From Prevotella sp. (GTDB taxonomy: Bacteria > Bacteroidota > Bacteroidia > Bacteroidales > Bacteroidaceae), in contig JAFPWS010000018.1 of the NCBI GenBank assembly GCA_017412705.1, forward strand, positions 1 to 64,000: 64,000 bases of DNA, in the 5' to 3' direction. Shown here in pieces: positions 23,665 to 32,909 of the stretch (its first letter is position 1; every line of letters begins with the position of its first letter). Position numbers and translations under genes: made by a program. The notes beneath the pieces were generated by a model. That model saw only the letters and a list, made by a program, of their open reading frames with translations. It did no database searches and was not told the origin of the DNA.

Positions 23665-25857
23665 ATGAGAAAGTTTTTATTCGCTATCAGCATGATTGTG
23701 GCAACGATGGTTGCCGCTCAGAACAAGGTTGTCGTCACACACTCTACAGGAACAGCTACCTACAATACTGCGGATGTGAGCAGTATCGATATTGACAACA
23801 ATGTGATTAAGGTAAACCACACGGGAGGTATAGCCACTTACGAGGGCAGCGTCAGCAATCTGTCGTTTGTCAAGGCTGTCACCGGCAGCGTGAAGATTAC
23901 CGAGGCCAAGGGATGGCTGGAGTCGGCTTATGTCAAGTTCGACCTGCTGAAGGGTGCCAAGAGCTACAATGTGTACATCAAAGGAGGCCCATACTCCGAC
24001 TATACCAAGATTGACGGCCAGCTGGTGCGCAACTATGGTACTTATGGTCGAGCCGATGTCGTGGGACTGCCTGCTGGCGATGGTTATGCCTTGAAGGTGG
24101 TTGCCGTCGATGTGGCGGGCGACGAGGTCGCCGCGTCAAGTGCTGAGGCTACCGGACTGGCGGTCAAGAGCTACAGCCGCCAAGGCTTTGCCTTTATGGG
24201 CTATACCCCGGGAGCCTACAATGCTGACGGTACGCTGAAGAGCGGTGCCAAGGTGCTGTATATTACCAAGCAGAATTTCAATACCGTCCAGCTGGAAATG
24301 GCCAAGGACAGCAAAGGCAATAAGGAAACATATACAGGTCTTGGAGAGATATTCAAGGCGATGCAGAAAGGATTCTTCGATACTCCGCTGGCTGTCCGCA
24401 TCATCGGTGAAATCAGTGCGGCTGACGTCGCTTCGGAGCAGCTGATGAGTGATGAGAACGGACTGCAGCTGAAGGGCAACAATCAGAATATCGTGATGCA
24501 CATGACCCTCGAAGGTGTTGGCGACGATGCTTCTTTCAATGGTTTTGGCATGACGTTCTTTAATGGCACGAGTGTGGAGATGCGTAATATCGGGCTGGTG
24601 AACTTCAACGATGATGGTGTCCAGATCAAGGGTACTCAGCATGCTTGGATTCATCACAACGACTTCTTCTATGGCCATGCAGGCAGTGCTGCCGACCAGA
24701 AGAAGGGTGACGGCTCACTGGATGTGAAAGACGACTCGCGCTATTGTACCTTTTCGTACAACCATTTCTGGGATAGTGGCAAGACTTCACTGTGTGGCAT
24801 GAAGAGCGAGACGGGTGACAACTATATCTCTTACGATCATAACTGGTTCGACCATTCTGACTCGCGTCATCCGCGTGTCCGCAAGATGTCGGTACATATC
24901 TGGAACAACTACTACGACGGCGTCTCAAAGATTGGTGCAGGTGCTGTAGCAGGAGCCAACCTCTTTGTTGAGAGTAACTATTTCCGCAACAGCAAGAACC
25001 CCATGCTGATTTCAGAGCAAGGTACGGATGGCCGTGATGGATTTGCCGACGACCATGATGGTGGTATGATCAAAGCTTATGGCAATATCCTGACAGGCAA
25101 ATCTGCTACGACATTCATCCCCCATACTCAGAATGCAGTGGAATTCGATGCCTATGTGGCAACAAGTCGTAGTGAAACTGTTCCTTCTACCTATAAGTCG
25201 GTAGTTGGCGGCTATACGTACAATAACTTCGATACAAATCCGACTGGTATGTATAGCTACACACCTGATGCAGCCGACGAGGTGCCTTCTATTGTGACGG
25301 GCTACTACGGTGCCGGACGCATGAATCATGGAGACCTGCAGTGGACCTTCAACAATGATACGGATGATGCCAAGGATGCTGTGGATGATGCCCTGAAGGC
25401 TTTGCTGACAGCCTATCACAACACAGCGCTGGTGGGCATCTTTGGCGAAGAGAGTTCATCAGGGGATGAAGGTGGTGGAGGTGGTGGAGACGATACACCC
25501 ACGCCAGAAGGAACTATCGCGTGCACCTTCGATAAGGCAGGTGTTCCTTCGAATACATTCTTTACCGTTGTCGGCAACGGTTCAAACAGCAAGGGGAAGG
25601 CAACTGTTGACGGCGTGGAATATACGACCTGTCTGAAAATGGAGAGTTCAACCTCTGTTAAGTTCACATTAACTGATAAGCGTAAGATGACCCTTTACTT
25701 TGCTGACACGGAGACTGCCAGTATCAAGATTAATGGAACCAAGATTAGTGCCTCTGGCAGTACTTACAGCCAAGTTCTGGAGCCCGGCAGTTACGAGTTG
25801 ACAAAGGATAAGAGCGTTAACCTCTTCTACATCAAACTGGAGCCTGCAACGGAATGA
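23665..25857 (+). CDS. PL1 pectate lyase, multidomain, secreted
   Basis: A 730-residue secreted protein; signal peptide MRKFLFAISMIVATMVAAQ. After a short beta domain (about 20-70) and a fibronectin-III-like stretch (about 75-165), a parallel beta-helix of polysaccharide lyase family 1 spans roughly 190-590. Family blocks present are NIGLVNFNDDGVQIKG, AWIHHNDFF, SLDVKDDSRYCTFSYNHFWD and HPRVRKMSVHIWNNYY, which includes the catalytic Arg. It cleaves polygalacturonate by beta-elimination outside the cytoplasm. A Ser/Glu/Gly linker (about 594-612) leads to a C-terminal beta domain (about 615-730). The stop overlaps the start of the protease gene downstream by four bases. Confidence 0.9.
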   Translation: MRKFLFAISMIVATMVAAQNKVVVTHSTGTATYNTADVSSIDIDNNVIKVNHTGGIATYEGSVSNLSFVKAVTGSVKITEAKGWLESAYVKFDLLKGAKSYNVYIKGGPYSDYTKIDGQLVRNYGTYGRADVVGLPAGDGYALKVVAVDVAGDEVAASSAEATGLAVKSYSRQGFAFMGYTPGAYNADGTLKSGAKVLYITKQNFNTVQLEMAKDSKGNKETYTGLGEIFKAMQKGFFDTPLAVRIIGEISAADVASEQLMSDENGLQLKGNNQNIVMHMTLEGVGDDASFNGFGMTFFNGTSVEMRNIGLVNFNDDGVQIKGTQHAWIHHNDFFYGHAGSAADQKKGDGSLDVKDDSRYCTFSYNHFWDSGKTSLCGMKSETGDNYISYDHNWFDHSDSRHPRVRKMSVHIWNNYYDGVSKIGAGAVAGANLFVESNYFRNSKNPMLISEQGTDGRDGFADDHDGGMIKAYGNILTGKSATTFIPHTQNAVEFDAYVATSRSETVPSTYKSVVGGYTYNNFDTNPTGMYSYTPDAADEVPSIVTGYYGAGRMNHGDLQWTFNNDTDDAKDAVDDALKALLTAYHNTALVGIFGEESSSGDEGGGGGGDDTPTPEGTIACTFDKAGVPSNTFFTVVGNGSNSKGKATVDGVEYTTCLKMESSTSVKFTLTDKRKMTLYFADTETASIKINGTKISASGSTYSQVLEPGSYELTKDKSVNLFYIKLEPATE

Positions 25858-26654
25858 GGATACGTGTTGTTGTCTTCATGGTTGTGGCAGTACTGCTCTT
25901 GGGATGCAGTAAACGCCCTCCCAGGAAGTTTACTCATGACGTGCTGTTGCCTATGACGCCAGTGAAGGACCAGGGAAAGACGGAGCTGTGCTGGGCCTAT
26001 GCCATGTTGGCTACTATTGAGACGGAGCACATCCTGCGAGGTGATTCCGTCAACCTGTCACCTGTCTACATTGGACGCATGCTATCACAATACATCCCCT
26101 CTCCTAATAAGGAGCATCCACAGCGTGCCATGGGGCAGACACTGCTCAACTTGATAGGACGCTTTGGTGTGGTGGGTTATGATGTGTTGCCTGACAATGC
26201 TTCCTCAGATTTGCCTGCACCAGAGTGGGTGTTTATGCTGGGGGCACGTTATACGCCTCAGGAGTTTGGCCACTCGGTATGTGCTCCTGACGAATACCTG
26301 TCGTTGACGTGCTTCCCTGACTCTCCCTACAACCAGAAGATTGATGTCCCCGTACCAGACAACTGGGAGCATAACCGATTGCTGAATATTCCTCTCGACA
26401 CTTTACGTCAGCGTGTTGACCACGCTCTGCGCCATCGTCATCCCGTCTGCTGGGAGAGTCGGGGTCATGCTATGGCAGTGGTTGGAATGGCACACGACGC
26501 AACGGGGAAACTCTATTACGTGATGAAGAACTCATGGGGTAAGAAAGGACTACACGACGGACTGGTGTATATGTCAGCTCGTAAGATGTGGAAGGATATG
26601 ATAGCGATTTATATGACTAAACAAGCATACTATTATGACGAAGACCAAGACTGA
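25854..26654 (+). CDS. C1 papain-type cysteine peptidase lipoprotein
   Basis: A 266-residue lipoprotein; lipobox LLLGC (Cys18). All four papain-fold active-site elements are visible: oxyanion Gln in VKDQG, nucleophile Cys46 in ELCWAYA, His205 in GHAMAVV and Asn226 in MKNSWG. The layout (short, no propeptide, NLSPVYIGRML) resembles C1B/bleomycin-hydrolase-like bacterial members. It is probably anchored in a membrane facing the periplasm or surface; substrate unknown. The ATG overlaps the pectate lyase stop by four bases and the next gene starts 20 bases before this stop, so the three form one tightly coupled unit. A protease inside a pectin operon is odd; it may process or clear secreted proteins. 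Confidence 0.85.
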   Translation: MRIRVVVFMVVAVLLLGCSKRPPRKFTHDVLLPMTPVKDQGKTELCWAYAMLATIETEHILRGDSVNLSPVYIGRMLSQYIPSPNKEHPQRAMGQTLLNLIGRFGVVGYDVLPDNASSDLPAPEWVFMLGARYTPQEFGHSVCAPDEYLSLTCFPDSPYNQKIDVPVPDNWEHNRLLNIPLDTLRQRVDHALRHRHPVCWESRGHAMAVVGMAHDATGKLYYVMKNSWGKKGLHDGLVYMSARKMWKDMIAIYMTKQAYYYDEDQD

Positions 26655-27024
26655 AGGCTATAAGGTACAGGAGTATCATGGCCCGGTGAAGCGTTACTGC
26701 CAGACAATGGACCTACGCGACAATGAAGAGCTGATTCGTAATTATAGGGAGGCACACGATAAAGAGCATTTTTGGGATGAGATTAAGCAGGGCATCCGCT
26801 CGGTAGGAATCCTTGAGATGGAGATATACATTCTGGGCACCCGCCTGTTTATGATTGTGGAAGCGCCACTCGACTTCGACTGGGACTCAGCCATGCAACG
26901 CTTGGCAACATTGCCTCGCCAGGAGGAGTGGGAGGCATATGTTGCTCAGTTCCAACTGTGCAACGAAAACGCCACTTCCGATGAGAAGTGGCGTATGATG
27001 GAACGAATGTTCTATCTGTATTAA
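26635..27024 (+). CDS. rhaM: L-rhamnose mutarotase
   Basis: A 129-residue cytoplasmic protein of the L-rhamnose mutarotase (RhaM/YiiL) family, which interconverts alpha and beta L-rhamnopyranose. It has the family pattern VKRYCQTMDLRDNEELIRNYREAH at the N-terminus, GILEMEIYILGTRLFMIVEA in the middle, and the late conserved EKWRMMERMF. It overlaps the upstream protease gene by 20 bases. Rhamnose is released from rhamnogalacturonan, so this fits the pectate lyase upstream. Slightly longer than the usual ~105 residues, with about 12 extra residues at the N-terminus; the true start might be a later codon, but no other ATG lies before the conserved segment. Confidence 0.85.
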   Translation: MTKTKTEGYKVQEYHGPVKRYCQTMDLRDNEELIRNYREAHDKEHFWDEIKQGIRSVGILEMEIYILGTRLFMIVEAPLDFDWDSAMQRLATLPRQEEWEAYVAQFQLCNENATSDEKWRMMERMFYLY

Positions 27025-27031
27025 GCTTGCC

Positions 27032-28522
27032 CTAGGCGTTCAGCTTCCAGGTGACGCCGTCCTTGGTGTCTTTTACCTCGAAGCCAGCAGCGGCGAGTTC
27101 GTCACGGATCTTGTCACTGGTAGCCCAGTCCTTGTCGGCCTTGGCCTTGGCACGAAGTTCCAGCACCATATCCACCACCTTACCAAAAGCCTCCTCACGG
27201 GCATCGTTCGAGCCTGAGTTATCAGCCTTCAGCCCGAGGATGTCGAAAGTGAATAGATGCATCACCTCCTTCAGTTCTTTCAGGCAGTCGGCACAGATCG
27301 TAGCCTTGTGGTCCACGAGCTTGTTGATCGTGGTGCAGGCTTCAAAGAGGTAACTGATCACCTGTGGTGTGGCGAAATCGTCGTTCATCGCGTCGTAGCA
27401 CTTCTGGCGCAGGCTCTTCACCACCTTCTCCGTCTCAGCATCGCATTGCGATGAAACCTGAACACGCTCCAGATCACTGATGGCATTCAGCAGTTTCTCC
27501 AGTCCCTTCTCAGCAGCCTCCAGAGCCTCGTTCGAGAAGTCTACAGTACCACGATAATGGGCACTCAGCACGAAGAAGCGGATGGTCATCGGCGAGTAAG
27601 CCTTCTTCAGCAACGGATGGTTACCCGTAAAGAACTGTTCCAGCGTGATGAAGTTATTATACGACTTACCCATCTTCTGGCCGTTGATGGTCAGCATGTT
27701 GTTGTGCATCCAGTATTTTACGGCGGGATGATCCATCGAAGCCTGAGCCTGGGCTATCTCACACTCATGGTGTGGGAACACTAGGTCCATACCACCACCA
27801 TGAATATCAAACTCCTCACCCAGATACTTGCGTCCCATAGCAGTACACTCACAATGCCACCCAGGAAATCCGTCGCTCCAAGGCGATGGCCAGCGCATGA
27901 TATGCTCAGGCTGGGCCTTCTTCCACAGGGCGAAGTCGGCCTGATTGCGCTTTTCACCTACGCCTGCCAGTTCACGACTCTCGTCCTTGATGTTCTCTAA
28001 TGACCGTCCAGAGAGGATACCGTACTTGAATTTCTTGTTGTACGCCTCGATGTCGAAATATATCGAGCCATTGCTCTCATAGGCAAAACCTTTGTCGAGG
28101 ATCTGCTGCACCAGTTGCTGCTGTTCGATGATATGACCAGTGGCGTGAGGCTCAATCGAAGGACGCAGTACGTTCAGTGCATCCATCGCAGCATGATAGC
28201 GGTTGGTATAGTACTGTGCTATCTCCATCGGTTCCAACTGCTCCAGACGGGCTTTCTTGGCTATCTTGTCCTCACCCTCGTCGGCATCGTGTTCCAGATG
28301 GCCCACGTCCGTGATGTTACGCACATAGCGTACCTTATAACCCAGGTGTTTCAGATAACGGAATACCAGGTCGAAGGTGATGGCTGGACGCGCATGACCC
28401 AGATGAGGATCACCATAGACCGTTGGTCCACACACATACATACCCACATTAGGAGAATGGAGCGGCTCAAATCGCTCCTTCTGCCTTGTCAGTGTATTAT
28501 AAATAACTAATTTCGAATCCAC
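27032..28522 (-). CDS. cysS: Cysteinyl-tRNA synthetase
   Basis: A 496-residue class I aminoacyl-tRNA synthetase that charges tRNA-Cys. Motifs: [20 protein letters not shown] (zinc Cys plus HIGH), [26 protein letters not shown] (zinc ligands) and KMGKSYNN (KMSKS equivalent). The DALR-type anticodon-binding region and the C-terminal [15 protein letters not shown] end are intact. The start is a GTG at 28522, preceded by an A-rich stretch containing two near-copies of GGTAAAA. It follows the CoA-transferase gene by 32 bases and may be cotranscribed with it. Normal length and no odd features. Confidence 0.97.
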   Translation of the reverse strand: MDSKLVIYNTLTRQKERFEPLHSPNVGMYVCGPTVYGDPHLGHARPAITFDLVFRYLKHLGYKVRYVRNITDVGHLEHDADEGEDKIAKKARLEQLEPMEIAQYYTNRYHAAMDALNVLRPSIEPHATGHIIEQQQLVQQILDKGFAYESNGSIYFDIEAYNKKFKYGILSGRSLENIKDESRELAGVGEKRNQADFALWKKAQPEHIMRWPSPWSDGFPGWHCECTAMGRKYLGEEFDIHGGGMDLVFPHHECEIAQAQASMDHPAVKYWMHNNMLTINGQKMGKSYNNFITLEQFFTGNHPLLKKAYSPMTIRFFVLSAHYRGTVDFSNEALEAAEKGLEKLLNAISDLERVQVSSQCDAETEKVVKSLRQKCYDAMNDDFATPQVISYLFEACTTINKLVDHKATICADCLKELKEVMHLFTFDILGLKADNSGSNDAREEAFGKVVDMVLELRAKAKADKDWATSDKIRDELAAAGFEVKDTKDGVTWKLNA

Positions 28523-28554
28523 TTTTACCTTTTTACTTTTTTATCTTTTTACCT

Positions 28555-30060
28555 TTACTTCACATATTCCGCGAAGTCCGTCAGTTTCATGTCGCCCTTG
28601 CGAGCCAGCGTGTCGTGCATGGCGAAGGCGGCAGGCAGATTATGACGGGTCTGTCCCATCTTGGCAATCTTCAGGTAGTCCCACAGCAGCTGCTTGTAGT
28701 CAGGATGTGCACAGTTCTCGATGATCGTCTCAGCACGCTGGATGGGACCTTTTCCGCGAAGGTCGGCAATACCCTGCTCGGTGACGATGATGTTCACGTC
28801 GTGCTCCGAGCTGTCCTGATGGCTCACGAAGGGCACGATGGAAGAAATCACACCACCCTTGGCCACAGAAGGACAAGTGAAGATACTCAGGTAGGCATTG
28901 CGGATGAAGTCACCCGAACCACCGATACCGTTCATCATCTTCGTGCCACTAATATGGGTAGAGTTCACGTTGCCGTAGAGGTCAGCCTCAATGGCCGTGT
29001 TAATGGCAATCACACCTAAGCGGCGGATAATCTCAGGCGAGTTGGAAATCTCACTCTGGCGCAGCGTCAGGTGATCCTTGAAATAGTCCATGTTGTCATA
29101 CACCTGCATCAGACACTCGTTGCTGACAGTGAGTGAACAAGCAGAGGCATCCTTTACACGACCATGCAGCATCATGGCCACCACACTGTCCTGAAGCACC
29201 TCGGTATAGATGTTGAAGTCGGGCACGTGCTTGTCCTCACCCAGTGCGCCCAGGATGGCATTGGCTGTCGAGCCTACACCACTCTGCAGGGGCAGGAACT
29301 CCTTGGGGATACGACCCTTGTGCATCTCCTCAACGAGGAACTCAGCTGTCAGGTATCCGATCTTATCCGTCACAGGATCACTGTCCTTAAAGGCACGGGC
29401 CTCATCGGGGATGTTACACTCCACGACACCAGCCACCTTCTCCTTGGGGATCGACACGAAAGGCTGGCCGATACGATCACCTACGTGCTCGATGGGGATA
29501 GCCTTGCGGTAAGGAGGATCCAACGGCTCATACACGTCGTGGATATACTTCGCATTGGGGTTGTGGAAACTATTGAGCTCCAGGATTACGTGCTTGGCCA
29601 GACGGGCAGCTGTGGGAGAGATACCACCGGCAGCCGTCAGATACACATGATAGTCGTTTCCTACCTCTTCGATGTCGCACACCTCGAGGATTGCCCAGTC
29701 TACATCACCGTAGAAGCCATAGCGCAACTCCTGTGCCATATGACTCAGGTGCAGGTCGTTGTAGGGAATCTCACCCATGTTCACATGCTTACGGAAGTCA
29801 GGGTTCGTAGTGTAAGGGGCACGGTAGAGAATAGCCTGTGCATTAGCCAGATCACCATCGGTACTCTGACCAGTAGATGCACCTGTAAAGATAGCCACCT
29901 TGAACTCGCGGCCTGCTTCATGCTCAGCCACAGCAAGCTTTGCCAGTTCCTTCGTTGTTGCCTTGGCCACACCGGCAGGTGTAAAGCCACTCATGGCGAT
30001 ATGGTCGCCATTCTTAATCAGTGCCGCAGCCTCTGCGGCAGTCATACGTGTATAAGCCAT
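28555..30060 (-). CDS. Acetyl-CoA hydrolase/CoA-transferase (probable succinyl-CoA:acetate CoA-transferase)
   Basis: A 501-residue class I CoA-transferase of the Cat1/AarC type. It moves CoA between short-chain acids, in Prevotella probably acetate, succinate and propionate, supporting fermentation. Blocks present: IFTGASTGQSTDGDLA near the N-terminus, IYTEVLQDSVV with the probable catalytic Glu, and the C-terminal signature IVTEQGIADLRGKGP. Cytoplasmic, normal length. Its promoter, TTTG 20 bases from TAATTTTG, is clear, with a leader of about 20 bases. The protein is well conserved, so the family assignment is safe; the exact acid pair is inferred. Confidence 0.93.
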   Translation of the reverse strand: MAYTRMTAAEAAALIKNGDHIAMSGFTPAGVAKATTKELAKLAVAEHEAGREFKVAIFTGASTGQSTDGDLANAQAILYRAPYTTNPDFRKHVNMGEIPYNDLHLSHMAQELRYGFYGDVDWAILEVCDIEEVGNDYHVYLTAAGGISPTAARLAKHVILELNSFHNPNAKYIHDVYEPLDPPYRKAIPIEHVGDRIGQPFVSIPKEKVAGVVECNIPDEARAFKDSDPVTDKIGYLTAEFLVEEMHKGRIPKEFLPLQSGVGSTANAILGALGEDKHVPDFNIYTEVLQDSVVAMMLHGRVKDASACSLTVSNECLMQVYDNMDYFKDHLTLRQSEISNSPEIIRRLGVIAINTAIEADLYGNVNSTHISGTKMMNGIGGSGDFIRNAYLSIFTCPSVAKGGVISSIVPFVSHQDSSEHDVNIIVTEQGIADLRGKGPIQRAETIIENCAHPDYKQLLWDYLKIAKMGQTRHNLPAAFAMHDTLARKGDMKLTDFAEYVK

Positions 30061-30088
30061 AATTTATTAAATTTGCAAATTTTGCGTG

Positions 30089-30120
30089 CAAAATTACAGA
30101 AATTCACGCAAATCACCAAA
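30089..30120 (-). promoter_or_regulatory. Promoter of the CoA-transferase gene
   Basis: On the minus strand, TTTG at 30117-30120 and TAATTTTG at 30089-30096 are 20 bases apart, matching the Bacteroidota consensus. The ATG at 30060 lies about 28 bases downstream. Confidence 0.7.
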
Positions 30121-30155
30121 ACAATTGCAAATAATGAATAGTGAATTATGAATTA

Positions 30156-30806
30156 TTAAAGATATTCCATCAGTACATCCCACACGGCAATGATGTGACA
30201 AATGCTGCCTGCAAGCACGAAGAAGTGGAATACTGAGTGCATGTATCGCTTGCGGTGTAGTGAGTAGAACAGTGCGCCAGTGATATAGCATACACCCTCA
30301 GCGATAATCCAGATGACTGCTGCTGTCGATACGGAGTCGATGAGTGGCTTGAAGGCCACCAGCACGCTCAGTCCCATGCCAATGAAGCAGAAGGTTTCCA
30401 GATTGGAGTGTTCTTTCAATCGGACAAAGCTTACGATGGTTCCCGCTATGGCGCATAGCCATACGAAGGTGAACAAGCTCCAACCCCAATAGCCTTGTGT
30501 GCGTAGCGCCACCAGTGTCAGTGGAGAATAGGAGCCTGCTATGTGCCAGTAGATGGCTGCATGGTCCCACTTGCGGAAGCGTTGTCTCCATTTCGAGCGC
30601 AGAGGTAGGGCGTGATAGACCGTTGAGGCAATGTACGAGCCTAGCATGCCAAACAGGTAGAGGCATACACCCAGTCGGGCCCATGGATTCTCGCCCTGAA
30701 AGGCCATTATCAAGAACACCACGCCAAAGACGACACCGATGACAATGCCTCCTGCGTGGCTCCACGAGTTCCACAGTTCCTCTTTATGTGTATATAGGAT
30801 GGCCAT
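30156..30806 (-). CDS. Haemolysin III/PAQR-family membrane protein
   Basis: A 216-residue integral membrane protein with seven predicted helices of the haemolysin III (TrhA/YqfA, PAQR) family. Signature segments are ELWNSWSHAGGIVIGVVF (helix 1 with Ser-His), SYIASTVYHALP (Ser-x3-His type metal site) and FHFFVLAGSICHIIAVW (two His, last helix). The role in membrane lipid balance is suggested for relatives but unproven here. Start at ATG 30806; the extension to 30818 would use TTG and falls within the promoter. The TATCTTTG box ends nine bases before the ATG, so the transcript has nearly no leader. Confidence 0.9.
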   Translation of the reverse strand: MAILYTHKEELWNSWSHAGGIVIGVVFGVVFLIMAFQGENPWARLGVCLYLFGMLGSYIASTVYHALPLRSKWRQRFRKWDHAAIYWHIAGSYSPLTLVALRTQGYWGWSLFTFVWLCAIAGTIVSFVRLKEHSNLETFCFIGMGLSVLVAFKPLIDSVSTAAVIWIIAEGVCYITGALFYSLHRKRYMHSVFHFFVLAGSICHIIAVWDVLMEYL

Positions 30807-30815
30807 AATGGTGTG

Positions 30816-30823
30816 CAAAGATA
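30816..30823 (-). promoter_or_regulatory. -7 box of the haemolysin III gene
   Basis: TATCTTTG on the minus strand lies nine bases before the ATG at 30806, predicting a leaderless or near-leaderless mRNA. Confidence 0.55.
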
Positions 30824-30917
30824 CGATTAAGTGAGAGAAAAACCAAATTTACACCTGTTTTTATTCTATTTCCTTTGCTTTTTGCTTGTTTTTTCGTAAC
30901 TTCGCAGCATCGTAGCT

Positions 30918-32909
30918 ATGGGAAATAACGCAAATGCCATACAGTTGCTCCAGCAACAGCGATTATTATTGCAGTTGGAGTACGAGACAGAGAAGGAAGC
31001 CTATCGCCAACAGACCGAGAGCATCGGCATAGGGCAAAAGGTCAAGCGGGGCGATGCCTGGTGGCCGTTGCGTGTGGGCAAGAGCTATTATAATTCGCTG
31101 AACCAGTTGGCAGTAGAGGTTTACCGCACTACGGACAATGACATTGAGCACAACTTCGAATTTGGCAGGCCTGTGATGTTTTTTGCCTTTGACAATGCAA
31201 GCGATGCGAAGGTGTCTGCTATACGCTATTTCCGTTTTGCTGGGGTAGTGAGCTATGTCGATGGCGATCGCATGGTGGTTACTGTGCCTGACAATGCCCC
31301 TCTCATCGACTTGCAAGGAACAGAGAATGTGGGTGTGCAGCTATCGTTCGACGAGACCAGCTATCGCCTGATGATGGAGGCTTTGGACCGTGCTATTCGT
31401 GGCAAGGGACGTATGGGCTATTTGCGCGACCTCTTTTATAATAAAAATGTGAAGCCTGAGACGTTTACCTTCCAGCCCATGCACTTCCCCTATTTGAATA
31501 GGACTCAGGAACAGGCTGTCAACGAGGTGCTGCGAGCCAAGGATGTTGCGATCGTGCACGGACCTCCAGGTACGGGTAAGACAACGACACTGGTAGAGGC
31601 TATACGTGAGACGTTGATGCGCGAAAGTCAGGTGCTGGTGTGTGCCCAAAGTAATATGGCCATCGATTGGATTAGTGAGAAGCTGGTAGACCGAGGTATC
31701 AACGTATTAAGAATAGGTAATCCCACGCGTGTCAACGATAAGATGCTGTCGTTTACTTATGAGCGTCGTTTTGAGGGTCATCCCGACTATCCCCAACTGT
31801 GGGCTTTAAGAAAGGCCATTCGCGACCTGCGCAGCCATCGAAAGCGAGGGGACGAAAAATACCATCAGAAGCTGGAGAGCCTGAAGAGCCGTGCAACGGA
31901 GTTGGAGATACGTATCAACAGCGAACTCTTTGGCGAGGCACGTGTCATAGCCTCTACGCTGGTGGGTGCTGCCAACCGTCTGCTGGATGGTCAGAAATAC
32001 GCTACTTTATTCATTGACGAGGCAGCACAGGCCTTGGAGGCTGCCTGCTGGATACCCTTGCGTCGCGTCTCTCGGGTAGTGCTGGCAGGTGACCATTGTC
32101 AGCTGCCCCCCACGGTGAAGAGCATAGCAGCCCTAAAGGCAGGTCTTGGAAAGACACTGATGGAGCGCATTGTGGAAACACATCCAGAGACAGTCACCTT
32201 GCTGAAGATACAATACCGTATGAACGACGACATCATGCGCTTCTCCAGCAATTATTTCTACGATGGACAGGTAGAGAGTGCCCCGGAGGTGCGTTTCCGA
32301 GGCATACTAGACCTCGATACGCCCATGACATGGATTGACACCTCAGAATTTTCTGAGAACTCTGAAGACTCTGAGCTCTCCTTTAAGGAGGAGTTTGTGG
32401 GCGAGAGCTATGGCCGTATCAACACGAACGAGGCCATGCTGACACTACACGTCTTGCAAAACTATTTCTCTAAAATCGGCAGGCAGCGCCTGTTGGACGA
32501 GCGTATTGATGTGGGCATCATCTCGCCCTATCGTGCCCAGGTGCAGCTATTGCGACGCATGTTGATAAAGCGCGAGTACTTCAAGCCTTTCCGTAGGCTC
32601 ATCAGCGTCAATACTGTTGACGGTTTCCAGGGACAGGAACGTGACGTTATTGTCATCTCGCTGGTACGCTCAAACGACGAAGGACAAATTGGCTTTCTGC
32701 GTGATCTCCGACGTATGAATGTGGCTATCACTCGAGCTCGTATGAAGGTTATCATTTTGGGCGACAGGCAGACGCTGACAAGACATCCCTTCTACCGACA
32801 ACTTTGGAAATACATTACTCAATTAAATCATACCAATTATGAAGACAATCTTACTGACAGTACTGATGACTGTCCTAACAACGACGAGAGCGATGGCACA
32901 ACAGTTTAA
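30918..32909 (+). CDS. UPF1/DNA2-like superfamily 1 helicase
   Basis: A 663-residue cytoplasmic helicase. Motif I is HGPPGTGKTTT (about residues 214-224), motif Ia VCAQSNMAIDW, motif II DEAAQALEA, motif III LAGDHCQLPPTV, motif IV-V region DVGIISPYRAQVQLLR and VDGFQGQERDVIVISLVRSN, motif VI NVAITRARMKVI. This is the full set for the UPF1/IGHMBP2 group acting on RNA or DNA. The last 30 residues, after FYRQLWKYITQ, are Asp/Asn/Thr-rich and lie over the start of the pullulanase gene (71-base overlap), so the normal stop was probably lost and the tail is accidental. An imperfect promoter box TAACTTCG lies just before the start. Confidence 0.92.
   Translation: MGNNANAIQLLQQQRLLLQLEYETEKEAYRQQTESIGIGQKVKRGDAWWPLRVGKSYYNSLNQLAVEVYRTTDNDIEHNFEFGRPVMFFAFDNASDAKVSAIRYFRFAGVVSYVDGDRMVVTVPDNAPLIDLQGTENVGVQLSFDETSYRLMMEALDRAIRGKGRMGYLRDLFYNKNVKPETFTFQPMHFPYLNRTQEQAVNEVLRAKDVAIVHGPPGTGKTTTLVEAIRETLMRESQVLVCAQSNMAIDWISEKLVDRGINVLRIGNPTRVNDKMLSFTYERRFEGHPDYPQLWALRKAIRDLRSHRKRGDEKYHQKLESLKSRATELEIRINSELFGEARVIASTLVGAANRLLDGQKYATLFIDEAAQALEAACWIPLRRVSRVVLAGDHCQLPPTVKSIAALKAGLGKTLMERIVETHPETVTLLKIQYRMNDDIMRFSSNYFYDGQVESAPEVRFRGILDLDTPMTWIDTSEFSENSEDSELSFKEEFVGESYGRINTNEAMLTLHVLQNYFSKIGRQRLLDERIDVGIISPYRAQVQLLRRMLIKREYFKPFRRLISVNTVDGFQGQERDVIVISLVRSNDEGQIGFLRDLRRMNVAITRARMKVIILGDRQTLTRHPFYRQLWKYITQLNHTNYEDNLTDSTDDCPNNDESDGTTV

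Noticed and set aside
32839..32909. Frameshift or sequencing error at the helicase/pullulanase junction
   Set aside because: Both frames are intact with full motif sets; a simple overlap after stop loss explains the data, so I report it as a finding rather than a pseudogene.
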